From NCBI GenBank assembly GCA_963779325.1, contig CAVZXS010000011.1, positions 620,001 through 684,000 of the forward strand: a stretch of DNA of 64,000 bases, given 5' to 3'. The translations under genes were made by a program, and so were the position numbers. The first letter of the stretch is position 1, and every line of letters starts with the position of its first letter. The stretch is from CAVZXS01 sp963779325 (GTDB lineage Bacteria > Bacteroidota > Bacteroidia > Chitinophagales > Chitinophagaceae). This document shows, piece by piece, positions 1-8,037 of this stretch. The notes under the pieces are model-generated. The model made no database searches. It was not told the DNA's origin and worked only from the letters and a program-made list of their open reading frames with translations.

Positions 1-2656
1 TATCACTTACCGTCAATCTCACTTCGCCTTTTCTTTTCAGGATTTTTTGAGAAAGTTGAAAGTCAACCAAATCACGCGGACGTTCATAAATATCTCCGAA
101 GTCGGCATTACCAACCAGCGAGAGTCTTTCGCCGATTCTGTTATAAAAAAATGATATCCCCGTTCCTGATTTTGAATCATACTGGAAACCTGCATTCAAC
201 AAATAAGGCGACTGCCCCTGTAAGGGTCTTTCTAAAGCCGGACGCGGATTTCCCGCCTGATCTAAGCCTCCTATTTTTACCTCAGAAAAAATAATTGATG
301 CGTTACCGGTAAAGAATAATTTCTCTAACCATTCTTTTGATTTTGAAATAAATGATAAGCTTTTGCGGAATTCAATTTCTGTTCCGTATAGTGTTGCATT
401 CAATGCATTTTGAAATTCGTACTGACGGCGTGTACCGCCGCTGGCGCTGTTCAGCCGCAACTCAATGGGGTCGGTAAAATCTTTATAAAAAACGCCTGCT
501 GAAATCAATTCGCCTGCTTTTGGATACCACTCATACCTGATATCACCGTTTACAATGCTGCTTCTTTTTAAATCTGTAAGACCTGCAGTTGAAGCAATTT
601 GTTCAAAATCGAAAAACGCAAATGGTGCTATCTCTCTAAATTCAGGTCTTGCAACTGTCTTTGAACCTGCGAGGCGAATATTTGATTTAGGATTCGGGCT
701 AAAAGTCAGATTTAGTGAAGGGAGTATATCCAATTTATCTGTATTGATAACTACAGCTTTATCGGTTCCCTGTTTATTTGATTTAAGGAACTGCTCAAAA
801 TTCTCGGCTCTTGCCCCCCAAACCAATCTCCACTTATCAGAAAGCTTGTTATCAAACATTAAAAAACCGGCAGACAATGCGGAGATTCCGTAATATTTAT
901 CCTGCGGGTTTTGAAGATTAGTATTAAGTTCAAATCCATTTGCTTTAAAATTTCCTTTCGAAAAAATCCGGTCAAAAGGCAATACTCGTAACGACGGGTC
1001 CGAAGGTTCATCAAATCCAAATATTATTGCTTTAAAATCTCTTAAACGAACAGTTGAATTACCGCCTATTTTTATTGACTGTTTCTGTTCGCCTATCTTA
1101 AAGTCATAAGCCAATGATGCATTATAGCCAAAAGCATGATCGGTTAAGTCGCTGAAGAAACGATTGGTATTATTTCCTCTCAGGTTTACAGAAAAAGGAT
1201 CTGCCGTTCCTATACCTTTTATATATGAAATGACACGTAAATCAGGTTGCTCCTTGTGATTGTACGAATAATTTACATTCCATAAAAATTTAAACTTATT
1301 AAAAAATGCATGTGATCCTTCAAATTGTGAAGAAAGCAGGCTGCGTTGATTTAATACCGATGAGCGAAGTTGCACATTTTGAATATTATCACTTGTACCG
1401 TTACGCTGATAATAATTATCCTCAAACAATTGGTTATACAAATTCTTAAATGCTATTTTATGATTCTTTTTTGTCCACGCAAGGTTTGCAATAGCGCCGA
1501 GGTTTGTATTGTATTTATTCTGGTTATCGGTATAGTCAAATATATTAGTAGCACCGTCATTTTCAAATAACGTCTTCTTAGCAGTGTATAATAATTTTGA
1601 ATTTCTGTAAGTAACACCAACTATTGATCCGAATGCGCCTCCTTTGATACCGCGTACAGCATTCGCCCATGTTATGTTATACGATTGAACAGGTACGGCG
1701 GTGGATTGCTTTTCTACCCACACATCATCCCTGAAAGAAGAAGAAATTATTAATCTGTCTGCTTCCGGAAGGGCATCAAAGGCTCCGTACTTTTTTGGAT
1801 AAGATGATGGCAATTCTCTCCTGTCATCAAATCCAAGCCAATAATTTTTTCCGCGTTCATTGCTGATAAAATCTTTAAAAACAGATTGTGTATTAAATCC
1901 AAGTCCGAAACCAACTGTTACAGAGTTTTTTGTCGGTATATCTTTTGTTGTTATTTGTACCAAACCTCCTGCAAACTCACCTGTCAAATCAGGAGAGGCG
2001 GTTTTATTGATAACAATATTATCAATTAATTGGGAAGGGATTACATCAAATGAAAATGCTTTTTTATCAGGCTCAGATGATGGAAGTTGCGCTCCATTTA
2101 TTAATGCTTGATTATAACGATCACTCAAACCGCGTATAACTACAAATTTATTATCCCGGATAGAAGCGCCGCTTACACGTTTGAGTACTTCACCTGTATT
2201 TTTATCAGGTGTTCTTCTAATAAAATCAGCGGCTAACCCGCTGGACATAACCGGGCTGTTTCGTTGAAAAGATAATAACGCATTGGTGCTTTCCAGCTTG
2301 CGGGAACTTTTTACTACAAAACCTTCTAAATCAGTTTTTTTACTCGCTTCCAAAATTACATCGATGGTATTATCCCGGCCCGCCGCTACTTCCACATCCG
2401 AAATTGATTTGGCAGCATAGCCGGTTGCTGATATAATAATGGTGCATTTCTTACCAGCCTCAAGATTCAGCACAAACCTTCCTTCCACATCGGCAGGCGT
2501 TCCTTTGCCTGTACCTTCCACTACCAGTGAGGCGCCCGAAACAGGTTCGTTCTTTTGATTGATTACCTTACCGGTCAGTTTTACAGATTGAGCCTGAACA
2601 AGTGAAAAAGAAATAATAGAAAGAAAAATAAAAAGTATCCGCCGCGTTGAAAACAT
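1..2656 (-). CDS. TonB-dependent outer-membrane receptor (C-terminal end cut off by window edge)
   Basis: About 885 codons are open from the ATG at 2656 to the left edge without a stop. A signal peptide (MFSTRRILFIFLS...VQAQ) is followed by a carboxypeptidase-regulatory-like domain (about residues 22-105), then a plug domain with FVVIRGLSDRYNQALINGAQ and the phrase LPSSEPDKKAFSFDVIPS, then beta-barrel sequence rich in aromatic strands. This is the layout of large Bacteroidota TonB-dependent receptors that carry ligands across the outer membrane using TonB energy. The ligand cannot be read from the sequence. Divergence from a phosphate porin/Pit cluster, and a shared repeat array upstream, suggest a role in phosphorus acquisition (inference). 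The missing part is the last barrel strands. Confidence 0.93.
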   Translation of the reverse strand, partial: MFSTRRILFIFLSIISFSLVQAQSVKLTGKVINQKNEPVSGASLVVEGTGKGTPADVEGRFVLNLEAGKKCTIIISATGYAAKSISDVEVAAGRDNTIDVILEASKKTDLEGFVVKSSRKLESTNALLSFQRNSPVMSSGLAADFIRRTPDKNTGEVLKRVSGASIRDNKFVVIRGLSDRYNQALINGAQLPSSEPDKKAFSFDVIPSQLIDNIVINKTASPDLTGEFAGGLVQITTKDIPTKNSVTVGFGLGFNTQSVFKDFISNERGKNYWLGFDDRRELPSSYPKKYGAFDALPEADRLIISSSFRDDVWVEKQSTAVPVQSYNITWANAVRGIKGGAFGSIVGVTYRNSKLLYTAKKTLFENDGATNIFDYTDNQNKYNTNLGAIANLAWTKKNHKIAFKNLYNQLFEDNYYQRNGTSDNIQNVQLRSSVLNQRSLLSSQFEGSHAFFNKFKFLWNVNYSYNHKEQPDLRVISYIKGIGTADPFSVNLRGNNTNRFFSDLTDHAFGYNASLAYDFKIGEQKQSIKIGGNSTVRLRDFKAIIFGFDEPSDPSLRVLPFDRIFSKGNFKANGFELNTNLQNPQDKYYGISALSAGFLMFDNKLSDKWRLVWGARAENFEQFLKSNKQGTDKAVVINTDKLDILPSLNLTFSPNPKSNIRLAGSKTVARPEFREIAPFAFFDFEQIASTAGLTDLKRSSIVNGDIRYEWYPKAGELISAGVFYKDFTDPIELRLNSASGGTRRQYEFQNALNATLYGTEIEFRKSLSFISKSKEWLEKLFFTGNASIIFSEVKIGGLDQAGNPRPALERPLQGQSPYLLNAGFQYDSKSGTGISFFYNRIGERLSLVGNADFGDIYERPRDLVDFQLSQKILKRKGEVRLTVSD

Positions 2657-2689
2657 ATTTATTTATTTCACGCAAAGGTGAGTCCGCGA

Positions 2690-2755
2690 GGTTACCGACA
2701 TGTTACCGGGATGTTAAGCAATTGTAACGGCAGTGTTACCGCAATATTAAGAGTC
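2690..2755 (-). promoter_or_regulatory. Six tandem 11-bp direct repeats, candidate PhoB-type operator for the receptor gene
   Basis: Six consecutive 11-bp units start at 2690, 2701, 2712, 2723, 2734 and 2745. Each has a conserved heptamer (TGTTACC, TGTTAAG, TGTAACG on the plus strand; GGTAACA or CTTAACA on the coding strand) and a variable 4-bp spacer. They lie 34-99 bp upstream of the receptor ATG. A 7+4 direct-repeat geometry is the known design of PhoB boxes bound by OmpR/PhoB-family regulators. The heptamer differs from the E. coli one, so the assignment rests on geometry and on the neighbouring phosphate genes. Confidence 0.6.
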
Positions 2756-2806
2756 GTAAGATCAGTATGAATCGATTTATTCTCCCGGGATAGAATGATA
2801 ATAATC

Positions 2807-2848
2807 TCTTAACGCTGAGTTCATATTACCGTAACATAATTATTAAAT
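2807..2848 (+). promoter_or_regulatory. Weaker 11-bp periodic repeat array, candidate distal operator for the porin operon
   Basis: On the plus strand, heptamers CTTAACG, GTTCATA, CGTAACA and TATTAAA recur at 11-bp steps (cores at 2809, 2820, 2831, 2842). The orientation relative to the rightward porin gene is the same as that of the 2690-2755 array relative to the leftward receptor gene. Two of the four units match the heptamer well and two are degenerate, so this is a lower-confidence call. Confidence 0.35.
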
Positions 2849-2969
2849 CTTCGCCTCCTGTAATACTCTTATTCGTGTTACATCAAAATAAGGCCATAAG
2901 ATAAGGCATATATTATCTTTTAATTGCAAGAAGCCCTGTTAATCATAGCGGGGCTTCGCTTTTTCAAGA

Positions 2970-2987
2970 CTTAACAATTTGGTAATA
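2970..2987 (+). promoter_or_regulatory. Two-unit 11-bp repeat (CTTAACA-N4-GGTAATA) upstream of the porin
   Basis: CTTAACA at 2970-2976 and GGTAATA at 2981-2987 are exactly 11 bp apart and match the coding-strand heptamers of the receptor array (CTTAACA, GGTAACA). They lie about 60 bp upstream of the porin ATG at 3045, a plausible place for an activator contacting RNA polymerase. With the other two arrays they account for most of the recognisable structure in the 388-bp divergent region 2657-3044. Confidence 0.45.
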
Positions 2988-3044
2988 CGCTCCGAAGCGG
3001 GTCAAAGGGTATTATCGTCACTTTTGCGGTGCAATTAAAAGATA

Positions 3045-4271
3045 ATGAAACAAAAGGCAATCCTTTTATGGCTTGTTATTATGACATCTTTATTACCCAA
3101 CCTGATGTCGCAGATAATAAACAAAGACTCCGTAAAAACTACTTCTCCTGAAGTAAAGAAACACTGGTACGAAACATTCTCTATACGAGGTTATGTACAA
3201 GTACGTTACAATCGTTTATTGGAAACCAACTCCAAATTAAAGTGCGAACAATGCGATCGTTCCATAGGAGAGGGAGGCGGATTCATTATCCGTCGCGGAA
3301 GGATTATCATAAGCGGTAATCTTACCAAGAATGTATATTTCTATATTCAACCCGACTTTGGCAGCTCTACCGGCACTACCCAAAATATCTTTCAATTAAG
3401 AGATGCGTACTTTGATATCTCGTTTGATAAAAAGAATGAATTCAGGTTAAGAATAGGTCAAAGTAAAGTTCCTTTTGGATTTGAAAATATGCAGAGCAGT
3501 CAAAATCGCTTACCGCTCGATAGAAACGACGGGCTGAACAGTGCCCTCTCAAATGAACGTGATTTAGGAGCTTTTTTCTATTGGGCGCCTCAAAGCAAAA
3601 GAGATATGTTCGCATCTTTTGTAAAAGACAATTTAAAAGGCTCCGGCGATTATGGTGTTTTTGGTTTTGGGTTATACAACGGACAAACCGCTAACAGGGC
3701 CGAACAAAATAACAGCTTACACGCCGTGGCACGTTTCAGCTACCCTTTTTCTGTAAACAAACAAATTATCGAACCGGGTATTCAAGCCTATGCGGGTAAG
3801 TATGTTTTACCGGCCGATTTAAGGAGTACAAATGTAAAAGCCGCTCATAATTTTGAGTTTGACGACAAAAGATTTGCGACTTCACTTATTCTGTATCCAA
3901 AACCACTTGGCATACAGGCCGAATACAATTGGGGCAAGGGGCCGCAATACAATTCTGTAAAAGATTCTATAGAAACCAAGAATCTCAAGGGAGGTTATAT
4001 AACGGTTTCTTACAAAGGCGATTTAAAAAACGGAATGGTACTGTATCCTTTTACACGTATTCAAAAATACAACGGCGGAAAAAAGCATGAGTTAGATGCC
4101 CGGAGTTATGATGTAAAAGAAATAGAAACCGGTGCGGAATGGCAAATAAATAAAAACTTTGAATTTACCGTATCGTATGTATTGTCCGAAAGAAGATTTG
4201 AGGATTCGAAAGCAAGAAATAATTTACAAAAAGGAAATTTCCTGCGGATGCAGGCGCAAATAAATTTTTAA
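3045..4271 (+). CDS. Phosphate-selective porin O/P family outer-membrane protein
   Basis: The product has 408 residues and a signal peptide ending near MSQ (residues 1-23). The body has the Porin_O_P look: FIIRRGRIIISGNLTKNVYF, the strand RLRIGQSKVPFGFENMQSS and SNERDLGAFFYWAP, and it ends in the barrel-type terminus QAQINF. Family members (OprO/OprP of Pseudomonas, PF07396) form trimeric anion or phosphate channels in the outer membrane. It is the first gene of a rightward cluster with a DUF47 protein and a Pit transporter, so a phosphate entry role fits. The repeat arrays upstream suggest control by phosphate starvation. Selectivity cannot be verified from sequence. Confidence 0.88.
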   Translation: MKQKAILLWLVIMTSLLPNLMSQIINKDSVKTTSPEVKKHWYETFSIRGYVQVRYNRLLETNSKLKCEQCDRSIGEGGGFIIRRGRIIISGNLTKNVYFYIQPDFGSSTGTTQNIFQLRDAYFDISFDKKNEFRLRIGQSKVPFGFENMQSSQNRLPLDRNDGLNSALSNERDLGAFFYWAPQSKRDMFASFVKDNLKGSGDYGVFGFGLYNGQTANRAEQNNSLHAVARFSYPFSVNKQIIEPGIQAYAGKYVLPADLRSTNVKAAHNFEFDDKRFATSLILYPKPLGIQAEYNWGKGPQYNSVKDSIETKNLKGGYITVSYKGDLKNGMVLYPFTRIQKYNGGKKHELDARSYDVKEIETGAEWQINKNFEFTVSYVLSERRFEDSKARNNLQKGNFLRMQAQINF

Positions 4272-4337
4272 TATTAATTACTATTTTCATTGATAAGATC
4301 ACCAAAAAAACTATTACACATTTATAAAAAATAAATT

Positions 4338-4985
4338 ATGGCAGCCAATTCATTTCTGAAATTCTTTTTACCCAAGGACAGGATTTTTTACCAGCTATTT
4401 GAAAGCGTGTCGGGAACGCTTGTGATTATGGGCGAAAAATTAAAAGAAGTAGTGAATGAACCCGACTTTGATAAAAGAGGACAGTATATTAAAGAAGTAG
4501 AGGATATGGAACATACCTGCGATGATTTAACCCATGAAATTTTTACACAGTTGGGTAAAAATTTTATTACGCCGTTTGACCGTGAGGATATTCACTACCT
4601 CGCCAGTGCGCTGGACGATATTGCCGATTATATTTATGCGTCGGCCAAAAAAATTAATTTTTACAAAGTAAACCCCAACGATATAGGCATACAAAAAATG
4701 GCGGATGTAATAGCGCAGGGTTGTGTAGCCGTAAACCGCGCCATTGTAGAACTGCGCAATATGAAAAACATGCGCCAGATAACCGATGCGTTGGTAACCA
4801 TCAACAGTATAGAGAACCAGGGCGATGATATTTTTGATATGAGTATTGAACGCCTGTTTGATACAGAGCCCGATGCTAAAGAAGTAATTAAGAAAAGAGA
4901 AATTTACCAGGTGATGGAGATTGTAACGGATAAGTGCGAGGATGCCGCCAATGTAATTGAAAGCATTATTGTAAAATATGCATAA
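4338..4985 (+). CDS. DUF47 family PhoU-like protein, partner of Pit transporter
   Basis: The product has 215 residues, is all-helical, and begins MAANSFLKFFLPKDRIFYQLFES. That start, with later segments such as DREDIHYLASALDDIADYIY and EDAANVIESIIVKYA, is typical of the PhoU_div/DUF47 family (PF01865). The DDIxD and ExxxD patterns are the metal-binding helices of PhoU-like proteins. These genes usually sit directly before a pit gene, as here (129 bp upstream), and are thought to modulate or couple to the transporter. No membrane segment or signal peptide is seen, so it should act on the cytoplasmic face. Confidence 0.9.
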   Translation: MAANSFLKFFLPKDRIFYQLFESVSGTLVIMGEKLKEVVNEPDFDKRGQYIKEVEDMEHTCDDLTHEIFTQLGKNFITPFDREDIHYLASALDDIADYIYASAKKINFYKVNPNDIGIQKMADVIAQGCVAVNRAIVELRNMKNMRQITDALVTINSIENQGDDIFDMSIERLFDTEPDAKEVIKKREIYQVMEIVTDKCEDAANVIESIIVKYA

Positions 4986-4989
4986 AATC

Positions 4990-5105
4990 AATTTGATAAC
5001 CGGCCAATGTGATAATTTGATAATTCCATAATCTTAAAAAGAATTTCAAATTTAAATTACCCCATTAGCCGGTAAATAATTATCAAATTATCACATTATC
5101 AAATT
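4990..5105. repeat. Inverted-repeat element between the DUF47 and pit genes
   Basis: A perfect 20-bp inverted repeat has arms 5006-5025 and 5078-5097. A second nested pair of 10 bp lies outside it (4990-4999 and 5096-5105), and CCGG-containing corners sit at 5000-5003 and 5070-5073. The arms are built from the words GATAATTTGATAA and TTATCAAATTATC. It fills almost the whole intergenic space and could fold into a long hairpin in the porin-DUF47-pit transcript. No coding potential is evident. It may be a REP- or MITE-like dispersed element (inference). Confidence 0.7.
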
Positions 5106-5114
5106 AGCTCAACA

Positions 5115-6824
5115 ATGACCTTAGTAATAGTAATCATAGCGCTTGCATTAATTTTCGATTATATCAATGGATTTCATGACGCCGCCAATTCCATTGCTAC
5201 CGTAGTTTCTACCAAAGTGCTTACACCGTTTCAGGCTGTATTGTGGGCAGCGTTGTTTAACGTAGTTGCTTTTTTTATTTTTAAAGATCATGCGGTAGCC
5301 AATACCATCAGTAAAACTGTAAGTAAAGAATTTATTACACTGCCCGTTATTTTATCAGGCTTAATTGCCGCCATTTTTTGGAACCTGCTTACCTGGTGGT
5401 ACGGCATCCCTTCTTCTTCTTCTCATACATTAATCGGTGGCTTTGCCGGCGCTGCCATAGCACATGCCATGTCAGAAAAAGGAGTCGGTATTTCCTGGGC
5501 TAAAATTGTGGACTCCGGTATAATACTTAATACCGTTCTGTTTATTTTCCTGGCGCCGTTAATTGGTATGGTCATTTCTATTTTTATCACTATCGTTACC
5601 ATCATGCGTAACATTTGGGGCCGTATGGCCATTATCGCACTTACTACAGCTATCGCTGTTTTCCTGTTCGATAATTTTGAAAATACCAATATGGAAAAGA
5701 ACCTGAAAAAGTTTCTTAAAATAGATAAATATAAAAGCGATGTAAATGCCGCCACCGCAAAATTTGACGCCGACAAAAACGATGCGGCGGCACAAAAAGA
5801 ACTTGCTGCGGCCAAAGAAAAATTAGACAAGGCGCTTCCAAGTTATGACAGTATAAAAAAATTAATAAATCAATATGATAAATCAGGCGCGGCGGTCATA
5901 GCAAAAGAATCATACGAAAAAGGTTGGTTGAAAGATATAGAAGCGAGTAAACTGAAAGATGATGTACGCAATCTGAACGATTACCTTGTTTTAGAATCGG
6001 AATCAGTTGAAGACACATCTAAAAAAGCGGAATATGCGATAGCGAAACTTGAAACCGAAAAATATAAAGAACCTTTAAAACGGTTTCTTAAAAAAGAACT
6101 TTCATTGGACAGTACTTTAATTGTGCTGAATACTATTTATCCTGTAAAGGATGTAAACAAAGAAAAAGTAAAAAAGAAAATGACGGGTTTCAGTATCGAA
6201 GCTTCACTGAAAAAAGATATTGAAAAAGCAGATAATTCGATGGTGGTAAACGGCATTATCGCTACGGCCATTTTTTTCTGTCTCATTTATTTATACGTAG
6301 AAAAAATAAGAACACCCACGGCCTACAAAGTGGCAAACATGTTTAAGAAACTGCAGCTCTTCAGTTCTGCTGCATTCAGCGTAGGACATGGCGGTAATGA
6401 CGCACAAAAAGTAATGGGCATTATAGGCGCCGCATTAATTGCAAGCGGCAGTATACAGGATTTCAGCCAGTTACCCAATTGGGTACCTATTGCCTGCTAC
6501 CTCGCTATTGGCTTAGGTACCATGAGCGGCGGCTGGAAGATTGTAAAAACCATGGGTACAAAAATTACTAAGGTAACACCGCTGGAAGGTGTAGCTGCAG
6601 AAACAGCAGGCGCATTCACGCTGTTTTTTACAGGGCAAATGGGAATACCCGTAAGCACTACACATACCATAACCGGCAGTATCATGGGTGTTGGCGCTAC
6701 TAAACGTTTATCTGCCGTACGCTGGGGTGTTACCATTAATTTATTATGGGCCTGGATACTTACAATTCCCGTCAGCGGTTTGCTGGCTGCAGGCGTTTAC
6801 TTCTTAGTTAAGTTTTTTAGTTAA
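5115..6824 (+). CDS. pit: Inorganic phosphate transporter, Pit family, with a large soluble insert
   Basis: The product has 569 residues. The two inverted Pit signature halves are clear: NGFHDAANSIATVVSTK near residue 19 and VGHGGNDAQKVMGIIGAAL near residue 422, each within strongly hydrophobic helices. Family members are proton- or sodium-coupled phosphate permeases of the inner membrane. Between the halves, about residues 195-385 form a charged, Ala/Lys/Glu-rich helical stretch, probably a cytoplasmic domain. Bacterial Pit proteins often carry only a short loop there. The gene follows a DUF47 gene and precedes a terminator hairpin. The reading frame is continuous through the insert, so it is not a frameshift product. 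Confidence 0.93.
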   Translation: MTLVIVIIALALIFDYINGFHDAANSIATVVSTKVLTPFQAVLWAALFNVVAFFIFKDHAVANTISKTVSKEFITLPVILSGLIAAIFWNLLTWWYGIPSSSSHTLIGGFAGAAIAHAMSEKGVGISWAKIVDSGIILNTVLFIFLAPLIGMVISIFITIVTIMRNIWGRMAIIALTTAIAVFLFDNFENTNMEKNLKKFLKIDKYKSDVNAATAKFDADKNDAAAQKELAAAKEKLDKALPSYDSIKKLINQYDKSGAAVIAKESYEKGWLKDIEASKLKDDVRNLNDYLVLESESVEDTSKKAEYAIAKLETEKYKEPLKRFLKKELSLDSTLIVLNTIYPVKDVNKEKVKKKMTGFSIEASLKKDIEKADNSMVVNGIIATAIFFCLIYLYVEKIRTPTAYKVANMFKKLQLFSSAAFSVGHGGNDAQKVMGIIGAALIASGSIQDFSQLPNWVPIACYLAIGLGTMSGGWKIVKTMGTKITKVTPLEGVAAETAGAFTLFFTGQMGIPVSTTHTITGSIMGVGATKRLSAVRWGVTINLLWAWILTIPVSGLLAAGVYFLVKFFS

Positions 6825-6844
6825 GAATAAAAAGAATACATATT

Positions 6845-6880
6845 TAAAAAAATTCCTGACTTTTGTCGGGAATTTTTTTT
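6845..6880 (+). terminator. Rho-independent terminator after pit
   Basis: ATTCCTGAC, a TTTT loop and GTCGGGAAT form a 9-bp stem with one G-U pair, followed by eight T residues at 6873-6880. The T tract ends exactly at the ATG of galE (6881), so galE has no separate 5' leader beyond this hairpin. Confidence 0.8.
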
Positions 6881-7936
6881 ATGGCTAAAATCTTAGTTAC
6901 CGGCGGGTGCGGCTATATCGGCTCACACACAATTGTTGATCTGCTGCAGCATGATTACGAAGTAATTTCTGCGGACAATAACAGCCGCAGCAATCCCGTA
7001 ATGTTGAAAGGCGTAGAAAAAATTACGGGGCAACCGGTAAAAAATTACAAAGTTGATCTCTGCAACTTTGATGACACCTTCGCCATTTTCCAGGAAAACA
7101 CGGATATCGAAGGCATCATACATTTCGCAGCGTATAAAGCTGTTGGCGAATCGGTAGAACAACCGCTGCTCTATTTTGAAAACAACCTGACCTCACTTAT
7201 TAATTTATTGAAGTGTGTAAAAGAATTTCAAATACCCAATTTTGTTTTCTCTTCGTCCTGCACGGTGTACGGCAACCCGGATATTATTCCCGTAACGGAA
7301 AACTCACCATTGAAAACAGCGGAGTCTCCTTATGGCTTTACCAAGCAAATGGGCGAGCAAATGGTAGGTGAGTTTGCAAAAAGTGTAGATACAAATTTCA
7401 TTATACTCCGTTATTTCAATCCCGTTGGCGCACATCCATCCATTCATATTGGTGAAATGCCTATAGGAAGACCGCAAAACCTGGTACCCGGCATTACGCA
7501 AACTGCTATCGGCAAATTAAAAACCATGCAGGTATATGGTAATGATTATCCAACAAGAGACGGCTCCTGCTTAAGAGACTTTATACATGTGTGCGATATT
7601 GCGGATGCACATACATTGGCCATAAAATTTCTTCAGCAAAAAAAGAATACTACCAACTGCGAAATATTTAACCTTGGAAGCGGTACCGGCATTACCGTAC
7701 TGGAAGCCATACAGGCATTTGAAAAAGTAAGCGGTAAAAAACTTAATTACCAAATAGGCCCGCGCCGCGCCGGCGATGTAGTAGCCATATATGCCAATAA
7801 CGATTTGGCCAGGAATTCGCTTAACTGGAACCCCAAATACACGATAGAAGAAATGATGGACACCGCCTGGAAATGGGAACTGAAATTAAAAGCCGATGAA
7901 ACCATTTTCACCGGTACTCCTTCGGAATTGAATTAA
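6881..7936 (+). CDS. galE: UDP-glucose 4-epimerase
   Basis: The product has 351 residues from the ATG at 6881. The N-terminus has the NAD-binding Rossmann motif VTGGCGYIGSH (GxxGxxG). The active-site SSSCTVYG and YGFTKQMGE (YxxxK) follow, as does FNPVGAHPS, all characteristic of GalE in the short-chain dehydrogenase/reductase superfamily. It interconverts UDP-glucose and UDP-galactose for sugar catabolism and cell-surface polysaccharide. A TTG six codons upstream lies inside the terminator hairpin and is not a credible start. The terminator ending at the start codon leaves the promoter unclear; expression may come from read-through. Confidence 0.95.
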   Translation: MAKILVTGGCGYIGSHTIVDLLQHDYEVISADNNSRSNPVMLKGVEKITGQPVKNYKVDLCNFDDTFAIFQENTDIEGIIHFAAYKAVGESVEQPLLYFENNLTSLINLLKCVKEFQIPNFVFSSSCTVYGNPDIIPVTENSPLKTAESPYGFTKQMGEQMVGEFAKSVDTNFIILRYFNPVGAHPSIHIGEMPIGRPQNLVPGITQTAIGKLKTMQVYGNDYPTRDGSCLRDFIHVCDIADAHTLAIKFLQQKKNTTNCEIFNLGSGTGITVLEAIQAFEKVSGKKLNYQIGPRRAGDVVAIYANNDLARNSLNWNPKYTIEEMMDTAWKWELKLKADETIFTGTPSELN

Positions 7937-8037
7937 CCGGCAAATAACGAAAGTTTATAAAAATCATTTTGTTATTTTCCTTTTCTGCATGCTGAAGGCA
8001 TAACTCGAAACATGAAACTCCTTACCTTCGCGGCACT

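Noticed and set aside
2690..2755. Tandem repeats as a replication origin iteron or CRISPR.
   Set aside because: The units are only 11 bp with no unique spacers and sit in a promoter position; no replication genes are nearby.
5600..6250. Central hydrophilic region of the Pit transporter as a frameshift or fused gene.
   Set aside because: The frame is continuous, and both transmembrane halves keep correct phase and motifs.
6863..6880. In-frame TTG that would start galE six codons earlier.
   Set aside because: It lies inside the pit terminator loop and T tract; the ATG at 6881 begins the conserved MAKILVTGG sequence.
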